Assembly (NCBI RefSeq): GCF_020463795.1
Contig: NZ_CP080025.1
Location: 871,001-935,000, forward strand
DNA from: Echinicola marina
Lineage (GTDB): Bacteria > Bacteroidota > Bacteroidia > Cytophagales > Cyclobacteriaceae
Length of the DNA: 64,000 bases
Direction of reading: 5' to 3'
Shown: piece after piece, positions 54,858 through 62,729 of the stretch
Layout: every line of letters begins with the position of its first letter
How positions within the stretch are numbered: the first letter of the stretch is position 1
Translations under genes and position numbers: made by a program
The notes under the pieces: model-generated
Seen by the model: the letters and a program-made list of their open reading frames with translations, nothing else
What the model was told of the DNA's origin: nothing
The model's database searches: none

Positions 54858-55394
54858 TTATTTATTCTTTTTACCCGAACTGTATTCATTCATCCCCGGT
54901 AAATCTGTTTTCTCGGCAAGCATATTCAGGTCGGCATAGGTAAATCTACCCAACATGCTCAATAAAGTAAATTCGGCCTCTGAACCAGAAATCATTAGCA
55001 ACTCCGCAACCATCCCATCTTCTTCTCTTACCATAAATTTCAAGCTGCTGCTTTTGTCCTGCACATCCATCAGATCTTCATATTTATTTTTATTTAGGGT
55101 ACTCATAGCTTCCTCATATAACTGCACTCCATCTACTTTCTCGGCACTAAGAATCCGAATTCCTTTTACTTTTGATATAAGCTCCCCCATTTCTTGGGCG
55201 TCTTTATCACCTTCCTCGGTGGCATTGGACTTCAAAAACCCACCAGCCATCTGCATCATTTTAGGACTGATATACACCCTAGAAAAGGCATCGTCCTCCA
55301 TATACTTGGAAAAGAACTTAACTATGGCATCATCCTGCGCATGCGCTGCACCAAACACCAGCACCATGATCAATACACTTATCAATTTCTTCAT
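54858..55394 (-). CDS. DUF4252 exported protein, second copy
   Basis: 178 residues, signal peptide MKKLISVLIMVLVFGAAHAQ. The mature part shares the plan of the adjacent DUF4252 protein (VKFFSKYMEDDAFSRVYISP, GMVAELLMISGSEAEFTLLS) but has an extra charged segment near residues 60-70. The start codon overlaps the anti-sigma-like gene by 4 bases, and the next gene begins 20 bases after its stop. The two copies probably arose by tandem duplication and then diverged. Confidence 0.85.
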   Translation of the reverse strand: MKKLISVLIMVLVFGAAHAQDDAIVKFFSKYMEDDAFSRVYISPKMMQMAGGFLKSNATEEGDKDAQEMGELISKVKGIRILSAEKVDGVQLYEEAMSTLNKNKYEDLMDVQDKSSSLKFMVREEDGMVAELLMISGSEAEFTLLSMLGRFTYADLNMLAEKTDLPGMNEYSSGKKNK

Positions 55395-55831
55395 TGCTGC
55401 TCCTCCTTTATTTCTTCAATCTTAAATATCTCATTGGTCTTATTTAAATGCTTCATATCATCCATTATCTTCAATGAGGAAGTACCTTTTTGCATATTAT
55501 CCTGAATCATGGACAATGCATGTAACACTTGCTGATAGGCCCGTTCCTCTTTTTGCTCCTCGTATTCCCGATAAAAAAGCCAGCTAATAGAAAGTACTGC
55601 CACAAAAACTGCCGCATACCGTTGCCAATTGGCCAAGTTCCTCCCCTCATTGGGCACAGGCCTTTTACTTGGCGCTTCCGACCTGAGCTCTTTCAGTCCG
55701 AAGAAAAACATTTTTTCTTCTTCAAAACCTTCTGAGCTCTTTAGCAAATCCTTTAACTGGACTTCTTCCTCCAAGGAAGTTTCCCCTTCATAGTATTTAT
55801 CCAGTAAACTTTCTAATTGCTCTTTCATCAT
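55391..55831 (-). CDS. Probable anti-sigma factor, single-pass membrane protein
   Basis: 146 residues. The N-terminal cytoplasmic part (about 1-75) is acidic and helical (LLDKYYEGETSLEEEVQLKD), a start pattern usual for Bacteroidota anti-sigma-like proteins. One transmembrane helix lies near 72-90 (YAAVFVAVLSISWLFY), followed by a charged periplasmic tail. No HxxxCxxC zinc motif is present. Its gene overlaps sigma by 4 bases upstream and DUF4252 by 4 downstream, which is strong context for the role. Confidence 0.75.
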   Translation of the reverse strand: MMKEQLESLLDKYYEGETSLEEEVQLKDLLKSSEGFEEEKMFFFGLKELRSEAPSKRPVPNEGRNLANWQRYAAVFVAVLSISWLFYREYEEQKEERAYQQVLHALSMIQDNMQKGTSSLKIMDDMKHLNKTNEIFKIEEIKEEQQ

Positions 55832-56316
55832 TTCTTTTGGTTTAACATAAACGAGCGCAACTTCTTTCTTGCCCTGAAAAGGTTCACCTTTACTTGCGCT
55901 ACAGATATCTCCATATACTCAGCAATCTCTTCATAGGTCAAGCCTTCCACTTCTCTTAACTGAAACACTTCCCTTTGTTTTTCGGGAAGTTCTTTAAGAA
56001 ACCTAAACACCATCTTGACGGCTGGAGAAACATCCTCTGAGCTATCAAGGGAAACCTCCGGCATCTCTTCTTGTCCATCTACAACCACCCATTTTTGGCG
56101 TTCTCTGAGCCGCTGTAAGCTTTGGTTTTTAACAACCCTGACCATCCAGCCGACCGAATTTTCCATTTTTTGAAGGGCAGCCCTATTGGCCCAGGCTTTT
56201 TCAAAAACCTCCTGAACCACATCCTCTGCCTCAGCTCTGTCCTTTAACCAGAGATAAGCCATGCGGTAAAGTTTGCCACGCAAGGACCATATATACGCCT
56301 CAAAAAATGTCTTCAT
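55828..56316 (-). CDS. RNA polymerase ECF sigma factor
   Basis: 162 residues. Sigma region 2 (YRMAYLWLKDRAEAEDVVQE, VFEKAWANRAAL) and region 4 (LPEKQREVFQLREVEGLTYE, EIAEYMEISVAQVKVNLFRA) are separated by a short linker, with no region 3, as in ECF sigma factors. Probably held inactive by the overlapping anti-sigma-like protein. Upstream on the minus strand is TGTAACATTTG with a TTTG 21 bases before the TA, so either the housekeeping or an ECF promoter could be used. It leads the four-gene operon. Confidence 0.92.
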   Translation of the reverse strand: MKTFFEAYIWSLRGKLYRMAYLWLKDRAEAEDVVQEVFEKAWANRAALQKMENSVGWMVRVVKNQSLQRLRERQKWVVVDGQEEMPEVSLDSSEDVSPAVKMVFRFLKELPEKQREVFQLREVEGLTYEEIAEYMEISVAQVKVNLFRARKKLRSFMLNQKK

Positions 56317-56437
56317 TCAAATAGATAATGATTCTGTCTTTCAAATGTTACAGTTTTAAAAAAATATTTTACAAAGTTGCTGAAACGTCCACTAAACAAA
56401 AAATCATTACTACCCATATTACTTTTGAAAAATCATC

Positions 56438-56665
56438 GGTCAAGCGATATTTCTGGGGGTGAATAATTTCAAACTTAAATTTTGTCTACCCTTGTCAGAT
56501 TAAGTGTAGTTCAAGTCACAGACCTGCCTAGACAGTCAATTGCGTAAAAGGAAAAACAGATGTATTCAATAAATATCCATGTTCATCTTTATCCATCTGT
56601 GGTTAATAAATAGCGCATAACAAAGCTGAAATAGACTGTTTTTCCCCGGCTATTCGGCTTCGTCC
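56438..56665 (-). repeat. Interspersed repeat, copy B (about 228 bp)
   Basis: Reverse-complement counterpart of 19793-20026, with long identical blocks (for example tgactgtctaggcaggt and ctgacaagggtagacaaa when read on the minus strand). It lies in the gap upstream of the ECF sigma gene. Together with partial copy C at 56826-56890 it shows the element is dispersed. Because copies A and B are in opposite orientation, recombination between them would invert about 36 kb. Confidence 0.85.
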
Positions 56666-56679
56666 AACCTTAGCCCAAA

Positions 56680-56759
56680 CTAATACCAAAGTAATACCAA
56701 AGCTGGGGCAAAGCTGTATCAAAGCTGAGGTAAAGCTGGGGCAAAGCTGGGTTAAGCTC
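56680..56759. repeat. Tandem array with 11-bp period
   Basis: The triplet AGC recurs at 56701, 56712, 56723, 56734, 56745 and 56755, giving an 11-base unit of the form TnnnncAAAGC, with two further AT-richer units (TAATACCAAAG) at the left. About seven units. The period is not a multiple of three and matches roughly one helical turn. It directly follows repeat copy B. Confidence 0.85.
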
Positions 56760-56788
56760 TCTTTTTTGTTCATAAATTCCCTTTCTGG

Positions 56789-56807
56789 TCCAGATTTGCA
56801 ATCTGGA
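56789..56807. repeat. Short perfect palindrome, REP-like
   Basis: TCCAGATT (56789-56796) and AATCTGGA (56800-56807) flank TGC: an 8-bp perfect stem with a 3-base loop. I recall similar short palindromes dispersed in Bacteroidota genomes near IS200-like transposases, but no transposase is in this window. Could be a REP element or an insertion-site relic. Confidence 0.6.
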
Positions 56808-56825
56808 TCCATAAATAAACGGCAT

Positions 56826-56890
56826 TTAATAAATAGCGTATATCAAAGCTAAAACAGGCTGTTTTTCCCCAGTTTTTCGGTTTGGCCCAA
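56826..56890 (-). repeat. Interspersed repeat, partial copy C
   Basis: About 65 bases matching the right-hand end of copy B (around TTAATAAATAGCG and CTGTTTTTCCCC), same orientation as B, roughly 230 bases further on. The rest of the element is missing. The segment from here to 57081 shows nothing else I recognise. Confidence 0.7.
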
Positions 56891-57081
56891 AATCATCTCA
56901 GTTTCAACCCGTAGCAAATTCATCCAGACAACATAACCACCATTCCGTCAAAATAGATTAATTTTATAGTCCTAAACCAAATAGTATAGTGGCATATCAA
57001 TCATGCCAATTCAAAAAGTCAGTAAAAACACATGAATCTCCACCTAACTATATCAAAAACAAGACATTGGGAAAAGGGCAT

Positions 57082-57110
57082 AAAAAAAGCCTTGAACTGC
57101 TTCAAGGCTT
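57082..57110 (-). terminator. Intrinsic terminator after tRNA-Phe
   Basis: On the minus strand, AAGCCTTGAA (57110-57101) pairs with TTCAAGGCTT (57097-57088), loop GCAG, then a run of T. It begins one base after the tRNA. Confidence 0.88.
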
Positions 57111-57111
57111 G

Positions 57112-57184
57112 TGGTGATGAGTGGGCTCGAACCACCGACTCACGGATTTTCAGTCCGATGCTCTACCAACTGAGCTACATCACC
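57112..57184 (-). tRNA. tRNA-Phe (anticodon GAA)
   Basis: 73 nucleotides on the minus strand. Acceptor stem GGTGATG/CATCACC, D-arm with AGCTCAGTTGG, anticodon loop CTGAAAA with anticodon GAA, and T-arm GGTTCGAGCC. The discriminator is A and the 3' CCA is not encoded, so it must be added after transcription. An intrinsic terminator follows directly. It stands alone between the repeats and the Fe-S protein genes. Confidence 0.96.
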
Positions 57185-57284
57185 GTTGTAAAGTGATGCA
57201 AAGGTAATCAAACATATCTTCCATGCAAACCCTAAAGACAAAAAAATTAAAGAATTTTAAACAAAAATCATTAACCATTTCAAT

Positions 57285-58619
57285 ATGAACATCTTACCTC
57301 AGGTAGTTTTTATTCTGGTTTTTGCTGCTGCAGGATACCTGCTTTACAAAAGAATCTCTTTCCTAAAAAGGAACATTCTTTTAGGTAAATCAGAAACCAG
57401 AAATGACCAATCATCAGAGAGATGGAAGACCATGGCATTGGTGGCATTTGGCCAACAGAAAATGTTCAAAAGAGTACTTCCTGCTTTTCTCCACCTATTA
57501 GTTTATGTAGGTTTTATTGTCATCAATTTGGAAGTGGCTGAATTTATCATTGATGGAATTTTTGGTCAACACCGGATTTTTGCTCCCCTGCTCGGAGGAG
57601 CTTATACCTTTGCCATGAATTTCTTCGAACTACTGGCAGTAGGCGTAATGGCTTCTTGCCTAGTATTCCTTATCAGAAGAAATATCACTAAGGTCCCTCG
57701 ACTGGTCATGCCAGAACTTAAGGGCTGGCCGGCTTTAGACGCCAACCTGATCTTGGTCATTGAGATCATCTTGATGGCAGCCATACTGACCATGAATGCC
57801 ACAGACCAGCTACTGGCAGAAAGAGGGACAGAGCATTATATAGCCTTAGGCCCACTTTTCTTCAGCGGCTTGATCAAACCATTGTTTATGAACATGGGTG
57901 AAGGAACCCTAACATTTGTAGAGCGTTTCGCCTGGTGGTTTCATATCATCGGGATATTAGGCTTTGCCATTTATGTCACCTACTCGAAGCACCTGCATAT
58001 TTTCCTTGCTTTCCCAAATACTTGGTACTCTAATCTTAAGCCCAAAGGAGAAATCGCCAATATGCCAGAGGTCACCAATGAGGTCAACATGATGTTAGGT
58101 ATCCCAACTGAAGGAGGCAGCGAAGCACCTACAGAAATCGCGCGCTTTGGTGCCAAAGACATCAACGACCTTAGCTGGATCAATGTTATGAATGCCTATT
58201 CCTGTACGGAGTGTGGTAGATGTACATCAGAATGCCCTGCCAATATCACAGGCAAAAAACTTTCGCCGAGAAAAATCATGATGGATGTCAGAGACCGTGC
58301 TGAAGAAGTAGGAAAAAGCATTGATGCCGGAGGGAAGGGATTGGAAGATGGGAAATCACTCTTGGGTGACTATATTAGCAAAGAAGAGATCAATGCCTGC
58401 ACCAGCTGCAATGCCTGCGTGGAAGCCTGCCCGGTAAACATAGACCCACTATCCATCATTCTTCAGATGCGCCGCTATGTAGCCATGGAAGAGAGTGGCT
58501 CTCCAGCCCAGTGGAATGCGATGTTCCAGAATATGGAGACCAGTTTTTCGCCATGGAAATTCCCCCCATCTGATCGATTTAATTGGGCTGAGAGTGTAAA
58601 GGACGAAGAAATGAAATAA
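57285..58619 (+). CDS. Membrane-bound (4Fe-4S) electron-transfer protein
   Basis: 444 residues. Five or so transmembrane helices in the first 270 residues (VVFILVFAAAGYLLYKRISF, LPAFLHLLVYVGFIVINLEV, LILVIEIILMAAILTMNA) resemble a heme-b-type membrane subunit of the HdrE/NarI kind. The C-terminal cytoplasmic part has two 4Fe-4S motifs: CTECGRCTSECPAN near 307-320 and CTSCNACVEACPVN near 370-385. It pairs with the CCG-domain protein gene 51 bases downstream, a heterodisulfide-reductase-like module. Electron donor and acceptor are unknown; a quinone link is likely. Confidence 0.88.
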   Translation: MNILPQVVFILVFAAAGYLLYKRISFLKRNILLGKSETRNDQSSERWKTMALVAFGQQKMFKRVLPAFLHLLVYVGFIVINLEVAEFIIDGIFGQHRIFAPLLGGAYTFAMNFFELLAVGVMASCLVFLIRRNITKVPRLVMPELKGWPALDANLILVIEIILMAAILTMNATDQLLAERGTEHYIALGPLFFSGLIKPLFMNMGEGTLTFVERFAWWFHIIGILGFAIYVTYSKHLHIFLAFPNTWYSNLKPKGEIANMPEVTNEVNMMLGIPTEGGSEAPTEIARFGAKDINDLSWINVMNAYSCTECGRCTSECPANITGKKLSPRKIMMDVRDRAEEVGKSIDAGGKGLEDGKSLLGDYISKEEINACTSCNACVEACPVNIDPLSIILQMRRYVAMEESGSPAQWNAMFQNMETSFSPWKFPPSDRFNWAESVKDEEMK

Positions 58620-58670
58620 GGGAACATCCATTTCCCACAATTTATCAATTGAATTTTAAAACACAGAAAT

Positions 58671-59465
58671 ATGTCAAATTATAAAGTTCCCACCATGGCC
58701 GAGATGGCTGCCTCAGGTGAATCGCCTGAAATCCTTTTTTGGGTAGGTTGTGCGGGGTCTTTTGATGATAGATACAAAGCCGTCACCCAAGCATTTGTAA
58801 AAATCCTAAACAAAGTTGGGGTGAGTTTTGCAGTTCTCGGACCTGAAGAAACATGTACTGGAGATCCTGCAAGAAGAGCGGGGAATGAATTCCTTTTCCA
58901 AATGCAAGCTGTAGCCAATATCCAAGTGATGAATGGGTACAATGTCAAAAAAGTGGTCACGGCATGTCCCCATTGCTTTAACACCATCAAAAACGAATAT
59001 CCCGCCCTTGGTGGAGAATATGAAGTGATCCATCACAGCCAGTTCTTGCAAAGCCTGATCAATGAGGGAAAAATAGTATTGAAAGGCGGCGGTGATTTTA
59101 AAGGAAAGAAAATCACTTTCCATGATTCCTGCTACCTCGGCAGGGCCAATAATGTTTACGAAGCCCCTAGGGAAGTAATCAAAGCCCTAGACATCGAACT
59201 AGTAGAAATGAAGCGATGCCGCACCAAGGGGCTTTGCTGTGGTGCCGGTGGCGCTCAAATGTTCAAGGAGCCTGAAGAAGGCAAAAAAGACATTAATATC
59301 GAAAGAACAGAAGAAGCTCTAAAAACTGGGGCCTCAGCAATTGCAGTGGGATGTCCTTTCTGCCTAACCATGATGTCTGACGGTGTCAAAAACAAAGAAA
59401 AAGAAAATGAGGTTAAGGTATTTGACTTGGCCGAGTTAATCGCAAAAGATCAGGGACTTTCTTAA
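58671..59465 (+). CDS. CCG-domain (heterodisulfide reductase-like) Fe-S protein
   Basis: 264 residues, cytoplasmic. Two cysteine-rich CCG domains: first WVGCAGSFDDR, ETCTGDPARR, then CPHCFNTIKNEYP; second FHDSCYLGRANNVYEAPREV, CRTKGLCCGAGGAQMF, GCPFCLTMM. Both domains carry the cysteines expected to bind a non-cubane cluster. It is probably the catalytic or electron-accepting subunit to the membrane Fe-S protein encoded just upstream. No flavoprotein dehydrogenase gene follows. A weak stem at the stop codon (59454-59473, CAGGGACTT/AAGTCCCTG) may be a transcript end. Confidence 0.9.
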   Translation: MSNYKVPTMAEMAASGESPEILFWVGCAGSFDDRYKAVTQAFVKILNKVGVSFAVLGPEETCTGDPARRAGNEFLFQMQAVANIQVMNGYNVKKVVTACPHCFNTIKNEYPALGGEYEVIHHSQFLQSLINEGKIVLKGGGDFKGKKITFHDSCYLGRANNVYEAPREVIKALDIELVEMKRCRTKGLCCGAGGAQMFKEPEEGKKDINIERTEEALKTGASAIAVGCPFCLTMMSDGVKNKEKENEVKVFDLAELIAKDQGLS

Positions 59466-59574
59466 GTCCCTGAATTATATTAACTTTTTATCATTCTTTT
59501 CCTTTAAATTGGTATAACTTCATATTTGACCATAGAACGACGAGACAAAACCGTCAACTCATAAAAATTAAAAT

Positions 59575-59778
59575 ATGGACGCTTTCTTTTCTTTAGGAAT
59601 TTTTGGTTTTTTATTCACCATCGTCCCACTCGTTTTGTTTATCTGGGCATTGGTAGATGTCATTCAAGCTCGATTTGCCTCCAGTGACACAAAAATAATA
59701 TGGGTCATCGTCATCATTCTTGTTCCTTTTATCGGGTCAATTTTATACCTGATCATTGGCCGAAATAATAAAATCTAG
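59575..59778 (+). CDS. PLDc_N-domain membrane protein, copy 1
   Basis: 67 residues with two hydrophobic helices (FLFTIVPLVLFIWALVDVI and IWVIVIILVPFIGSILYLII) and a basic end (GRNNKI). The pattern WALVDVI...VIILVPFIGSILYLIIG is the PLDc_N module found before cardiolipin synthase domains; here the catalytic domain is absent. The next gene, 20 bases downstream, encodes a close relative. Confidence 0.8.
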   Translation: MDAFFSLGIFGFLFTIVPLVLFIWALVDVIQARFASSDTKIIWVIVIILVPFIGSILYLIIGRNNKI

Positions 59779-59798
59779 CCGCTATAACGTTAACCAAA

Positions 59799-59996
59799 AT
59801 GTTCAAACTATTATTCATTTTATTCAGCCTCCTTCCACTTGCATTTATGGTTTGGGCCTTGGTAGATGTCTTAAAATCAAGATTTTCAGAAGAAAACACC
59901 AAGCTCCTTTGGGTCATTGTCATTATCCTACTTCCATTCATTGGCTCCTTGCTTTATTATTTTATTGGAAGAAAAGATAAAATAGGATCATATTGA
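59799..59996 (+). CDS. PLDc_N-domain membrane protein, copy 2
   Basis: 65 residues, two helices (LFILFSLLPLAFMVWALVDV and LLWVIVIILLPFIGSLLYYF), ending in GRKDKIGSY. It shares WALVDV, TK-WVIVIIL-PFIGS-LY and IGR-KI with the upstream copy. Tandem duplication is evident. The two could pair in the inner membrane; the role is unknown. Confidence 0.8.
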   Translation: MFKLLFILFSLLPLAFMVWALVDVLKSRFSEENTKLLWVIVIILLPFIGSLLYYFIGRKDKIGSY

Positions 59997-60107
59997 CCAA
60001 AAACTTGATGATCAAAGAATCATTCTGCCCCTTTTTGCCGTTTTAGGTAAGAAGGGTTTTTCATGCCCAATTGATAAGATTTATATTTCAAAGAAGAATT
60101 TAGTAAT

Positions 60108-60596
60108 ATGTATTTGCCATTTGAAGAGATGCCCGACACCGCAAGGGTATGGGTTTACCAAGCCAACAGAAAGTTCACACTAGAGGAAATCCAACTTGTA
60201 GAATCCAGATTAACGGCGTTCTGCAACCAATGGAATACACATGGCAATTTGATGCCCACCTCTTTTGACATTAAGTACGATCAATTCATCATCCTATCAG
60301 TGGACGAATCAAAACTCGGCGCCAGCGGATGCTCTATTGACAGCTCGGTAAAAACTTTAAGGGAATTGGACCAAGTGCTCAAGGTCAACCTGCTCGACCA
60401 AGGCAAGATTTCTTTCGTATATCAAGATGATATAACCATTAGCAGCTTGGGGGAAATCAAAAGCCATATCCAGTCAGGTGCATTGACCAGCAATTCCAAA
60501 GTCTTCAACCCAATCATCCAGAAAAAAGAAGACCTACAGAACAAATGGTTGATTCCTGCCAGTGAAAGCTGGTTAAACAGATATTTTAACAACTAA
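60108..60596 (+). CDS. Conserved Bacteroidota protein of unknown function
   Basis: 162 residues, no signal peptide or membrane helix. The N-terminus YLPFEEMPDTARVWVYQANR and the middle SVDESKLGASGCSIDSSVKT are recognisably conserved in Bacteroidota from memory; such proteins are often annotated ABC transporter ATPase, but no Walker A or B motif is visible here, so that name looks wrong. The GASGCSIDSS segment with its Cys may be functional. It precedes the PorE-like gene by 53 bases. Confidence 0.75.
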   Translation: MYLPFEEMPDTARVWVYQANRKFTLEEIQLVESRLTAFCNQWNTHGNLMPTSFDIKYDQFIILSVDESKLGASGCSIDSSVKTLRELDQVLKVNLLDQGKISFVYQDDITISSLGEIKSHIQSGALTSNSKVFNPIIQKKEDLQNKWLIPASESWLNRYFNN

Positions 60597-60649
60597 TTAT
60601 TTTAAAAGTTATATATTAGAGGATATACACTTTATGCAAGCTTGACTTT

Positions 60650-62578
60650 ATGATGAAAAATTGTTTTCTGTGTTTCTTTTTAATTGGTCTTGCCCTGGGA
60701 GCATGTACTAGCCTACCACAAAAAGGCAAAAGCCAGTTTGCCGCTGGGGAATATCAATTGGCAATTGGCACTTTTTCGAGAATTTTGGCGGACAATCCTG
60801 AAGATGCAGATGCCAACTACTATGTAGCAGAAAGCTTCAGGCTTTCCAACCGTATTGAGGATGCTCTCCCCTATTATGACAAACTCTTGGAAGGAGAAGG
60901 CTCTTTTGAAAACTATATGAAAAAGGCCAAAAGCCTCCATGACCAGGGGGACTATGAAGCCGCTGCCGCTGCCTATAAAGAAGCCAAAGAATACACCAGC
61001 AGTGACTCATTGCTTGCCCTAGCGGATAGAGGATCGCAAAACATTGCCCAAATTGAAAATATCACAGATTATTGGCCATATCACGAGCTTCAAAACTACG
61101 AACTGCTGAACACATCAGGAATTGACTATGCGCCAGTAGTGAGTGAAAACTTCCTTTACTTCACCAGCTCTCGAGGAGCAAGTGGAGCCTACCCAGCAAC
61201 TGGACAAGGCTACACCAAACTCTATAGGGCCCGAGCTGACGGAATAAAGGTAGACGTCCAAAATGTGCAGGCCCTTCCGGAATTCAGAAACGAAGAAGGC
61301 TTGAACCAAGGCGCCATCACCATCAGCCCTGATGGTAATACGATCATTTATGCCAGAGGAAATAGCACCAATAAAAACGATCTTCCTGATGTAAGCCTTT
61401 TTGTCTCCTACTTTAGAGGAGCTAGCTTTACTGATCCTATTTGGATGCCAGTAAACGAGGAAGAAACCTACTGGAATTCAACACCGGCGTTTAGCTCCGA
61501 TGGAGAAGTTTTATACTTTGCTTCCAATAGACCCGGAGGCTATGGAGGAACTGATCTTTATAAAGCCACCAAGTTAGCCAATGGTGACTTTGGCAATGCT
61601 CAAAATTTGGGACCAGAAATCAATACTGCGGGAAATGAAATGTTCCCCAGACCAGTGGGTGATAAATTTTTCTTCGCCTCTGATGGCCATCCAGGATTTG
61701 GGAAATTGGACCTCTTTGTTGCTGAAACCATTGACGGCAATAGGACTATTAAGAACCTAGGCAAGAACATTAACTCCGTAGGAGATGACTTTGGGATCTT
61801 CTTCACCAACTTTCCTAAAGAAGGTTTCCTCACCTCCAACAGAGAAGGTGGGATTGGTGATGATGATATTTATTACTTTGAGGATAAAACCCCAAAACCA
61901 AAGGTGGTCAATGTATTCTTAAATGTAAAAACCTTGCAAAACATCCCTGACGAAGAACCTGTCACGCTTCCAAGGACAAGGGTAGCCCTCTATGATGGTG
62001 CAAAAAAATCCATTGGGGGGGACTTCTCCAATGATGATGGAAAACTCCGTTTCCAATTGGAGCCTAATGCTAATTTCACCATGATTGCCTCCAAAAACGG
62101 CTATTTCACCAAAAGCATCAGTTATTCTACTATTGGAAAAACGCCAGCGCAAGAAGACTTGATCCAAGACGTCACCAATATTGTTTTGGACACCACCGTT
62201 GTATTGGAAAAATTGGAACTTGAAAAAGCCATTGTCTTAGAAAACATTTATTATGATTTGGACAAAGCAGACATCCGACCTGATGCAGCTTTAGAATTGG
62301 ACAAATTGGTTAAAATCCTACAGGACAATCCTGAAATCAAGATTGAGCTAAGTTCACACACCGATGCAAGAGCCAGTGACGAATACAATAGGGATCTTTC
62401 CCAACGTAGAGCAGAATCTGCGGTCAACTATATTGTTTCCCAAGGAATTGACAAAGACAGATTGGTAGCCAAAGGTTATGGTGAAGACAGGCTGATCATT
62501 GAAAATGCACAGACTGAAGAAGAACATCAAATCAACCGAAGAACTGAATTCAAGGTCACAGAAATTGAGGAAAATTAA
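60650..62578 (+). CDS. OmpA-family lipoprotein with TPR and beta-propeller, PorE-like
   Basis: 642 residues. Signal with lipobox LALGAC. Order of domains: TPR-like repeats (about 25-130), PD40/WD40-like propeller (about 150-420; ITISPDGNTIIYARG, FSSDGEVLYFASNRPGGYGG, DKFFFASDGHPGFGKLDLFV), a carboxypeptidase-regulatory-like fold (about 425-510), and a C-terminal OmpA peptidoglycan-binding domain (YYDLDKADIRPDAALELDKL, HTDARASDEYNRDLSQRRAE). This order matches PorE, a type IX secretion component, or a close relative of it. It would tether the outer membrane to peptidoglycan. A terminator follows. Confidence 0.85.
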   Translation: MMKNCFLCFFLIGLALGACTSLPQKGKSQFAAGEYQLAIGTFSRILADNPEDADANYYVAESFRLSNRIEDALPYYDKLLEGEGSFENYMKKAKSLHDQGDYEAAAAAYKEAKEYTSSDSLLALADRGSQNIAQIENITDYWPYHELQNYELLNTSGIDYAPVVSENFLYFTSSRGASGAYPATGQGYTKLYRARADGIKVDVQNVQALPEFRNEEGLNQGAITISPDGNTIIYARGNSTNKNDLPDVSLFVSYFRGASFTDPIWMPVNEEETYWNSTPAFSSDGEVLYFASNRPGGYGGTDLYKATKLANGDFGNAQNLGPEINTAGNEMFPRPVGDKFFFASDGHPGFGKLDLFVAETIDGNRTIKNLGKNINSVGDDFGIFFTNFPKEGFLTSNREGGIGDDDIYYFEDKTPKPKVVNVFLNVKTLQNIPDEEPVTLPRTRVALYDGAKKSIGGDFSNDDGKLRFQLEPNANFTMIASKNGYFTKSISYSTIGKTPAQEDLIQDVTNIVLDTTVVLEKLELEKAIVLENIYYDLDKADIRPDAALELDKLVKILQDNPEIKIELSSHTDARASDEYNRDLSQRRAESAVNYIVSQGIDKDRLVAKGYGEDRLIIENAQTEEEHQINRRTEFKVTEIEEN

Positions 62579-62584
62579 AAAGGG

Positions 62585-62612
62585 ATCCCGGGCTAAACAC
62601 CTGGGATTTTTT
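62585..62612 (+). terminator. Intrinsic terminator after the PorE-like gene
   Basis: ATCCCGGG (62585-62592) pairs with CCTGGGAT (62600-62607), allowing one G-U pair, loop CTAAACA, followed by TTTTTAT. Confidence 0.82.
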
Positions 62613-62729
62613 ATTTCCCAATTTTATTTTGTTTAAATAGTCACAGCTTTGCAACATTCAAACATATATTTTCTCAATCCTTCTTAAAATCCTTAACTTT
62701 ACGGCAATATTAACCAAGTCATTATTCTG

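Noticed and set aside
56680-56759. Possible CRISPR array
   Set aside because: Unit is 11 bases with no spacers of 25-40 bases and no cas genes in the window.
56603-56812. 69-residue minus-strand open frame with LCPSF repeats
   Set aside because: Translation of the 11-bp tandem array and repeat copy B; no start signal or conserved feature.
59454-59473. Strong terminator at the end of the CCG-domain gene
   Set aside because: A 9-bp stem is present, but it overlaps the stop codon and the sequence after it lacks a direct U-run, so it is noted only as weak.
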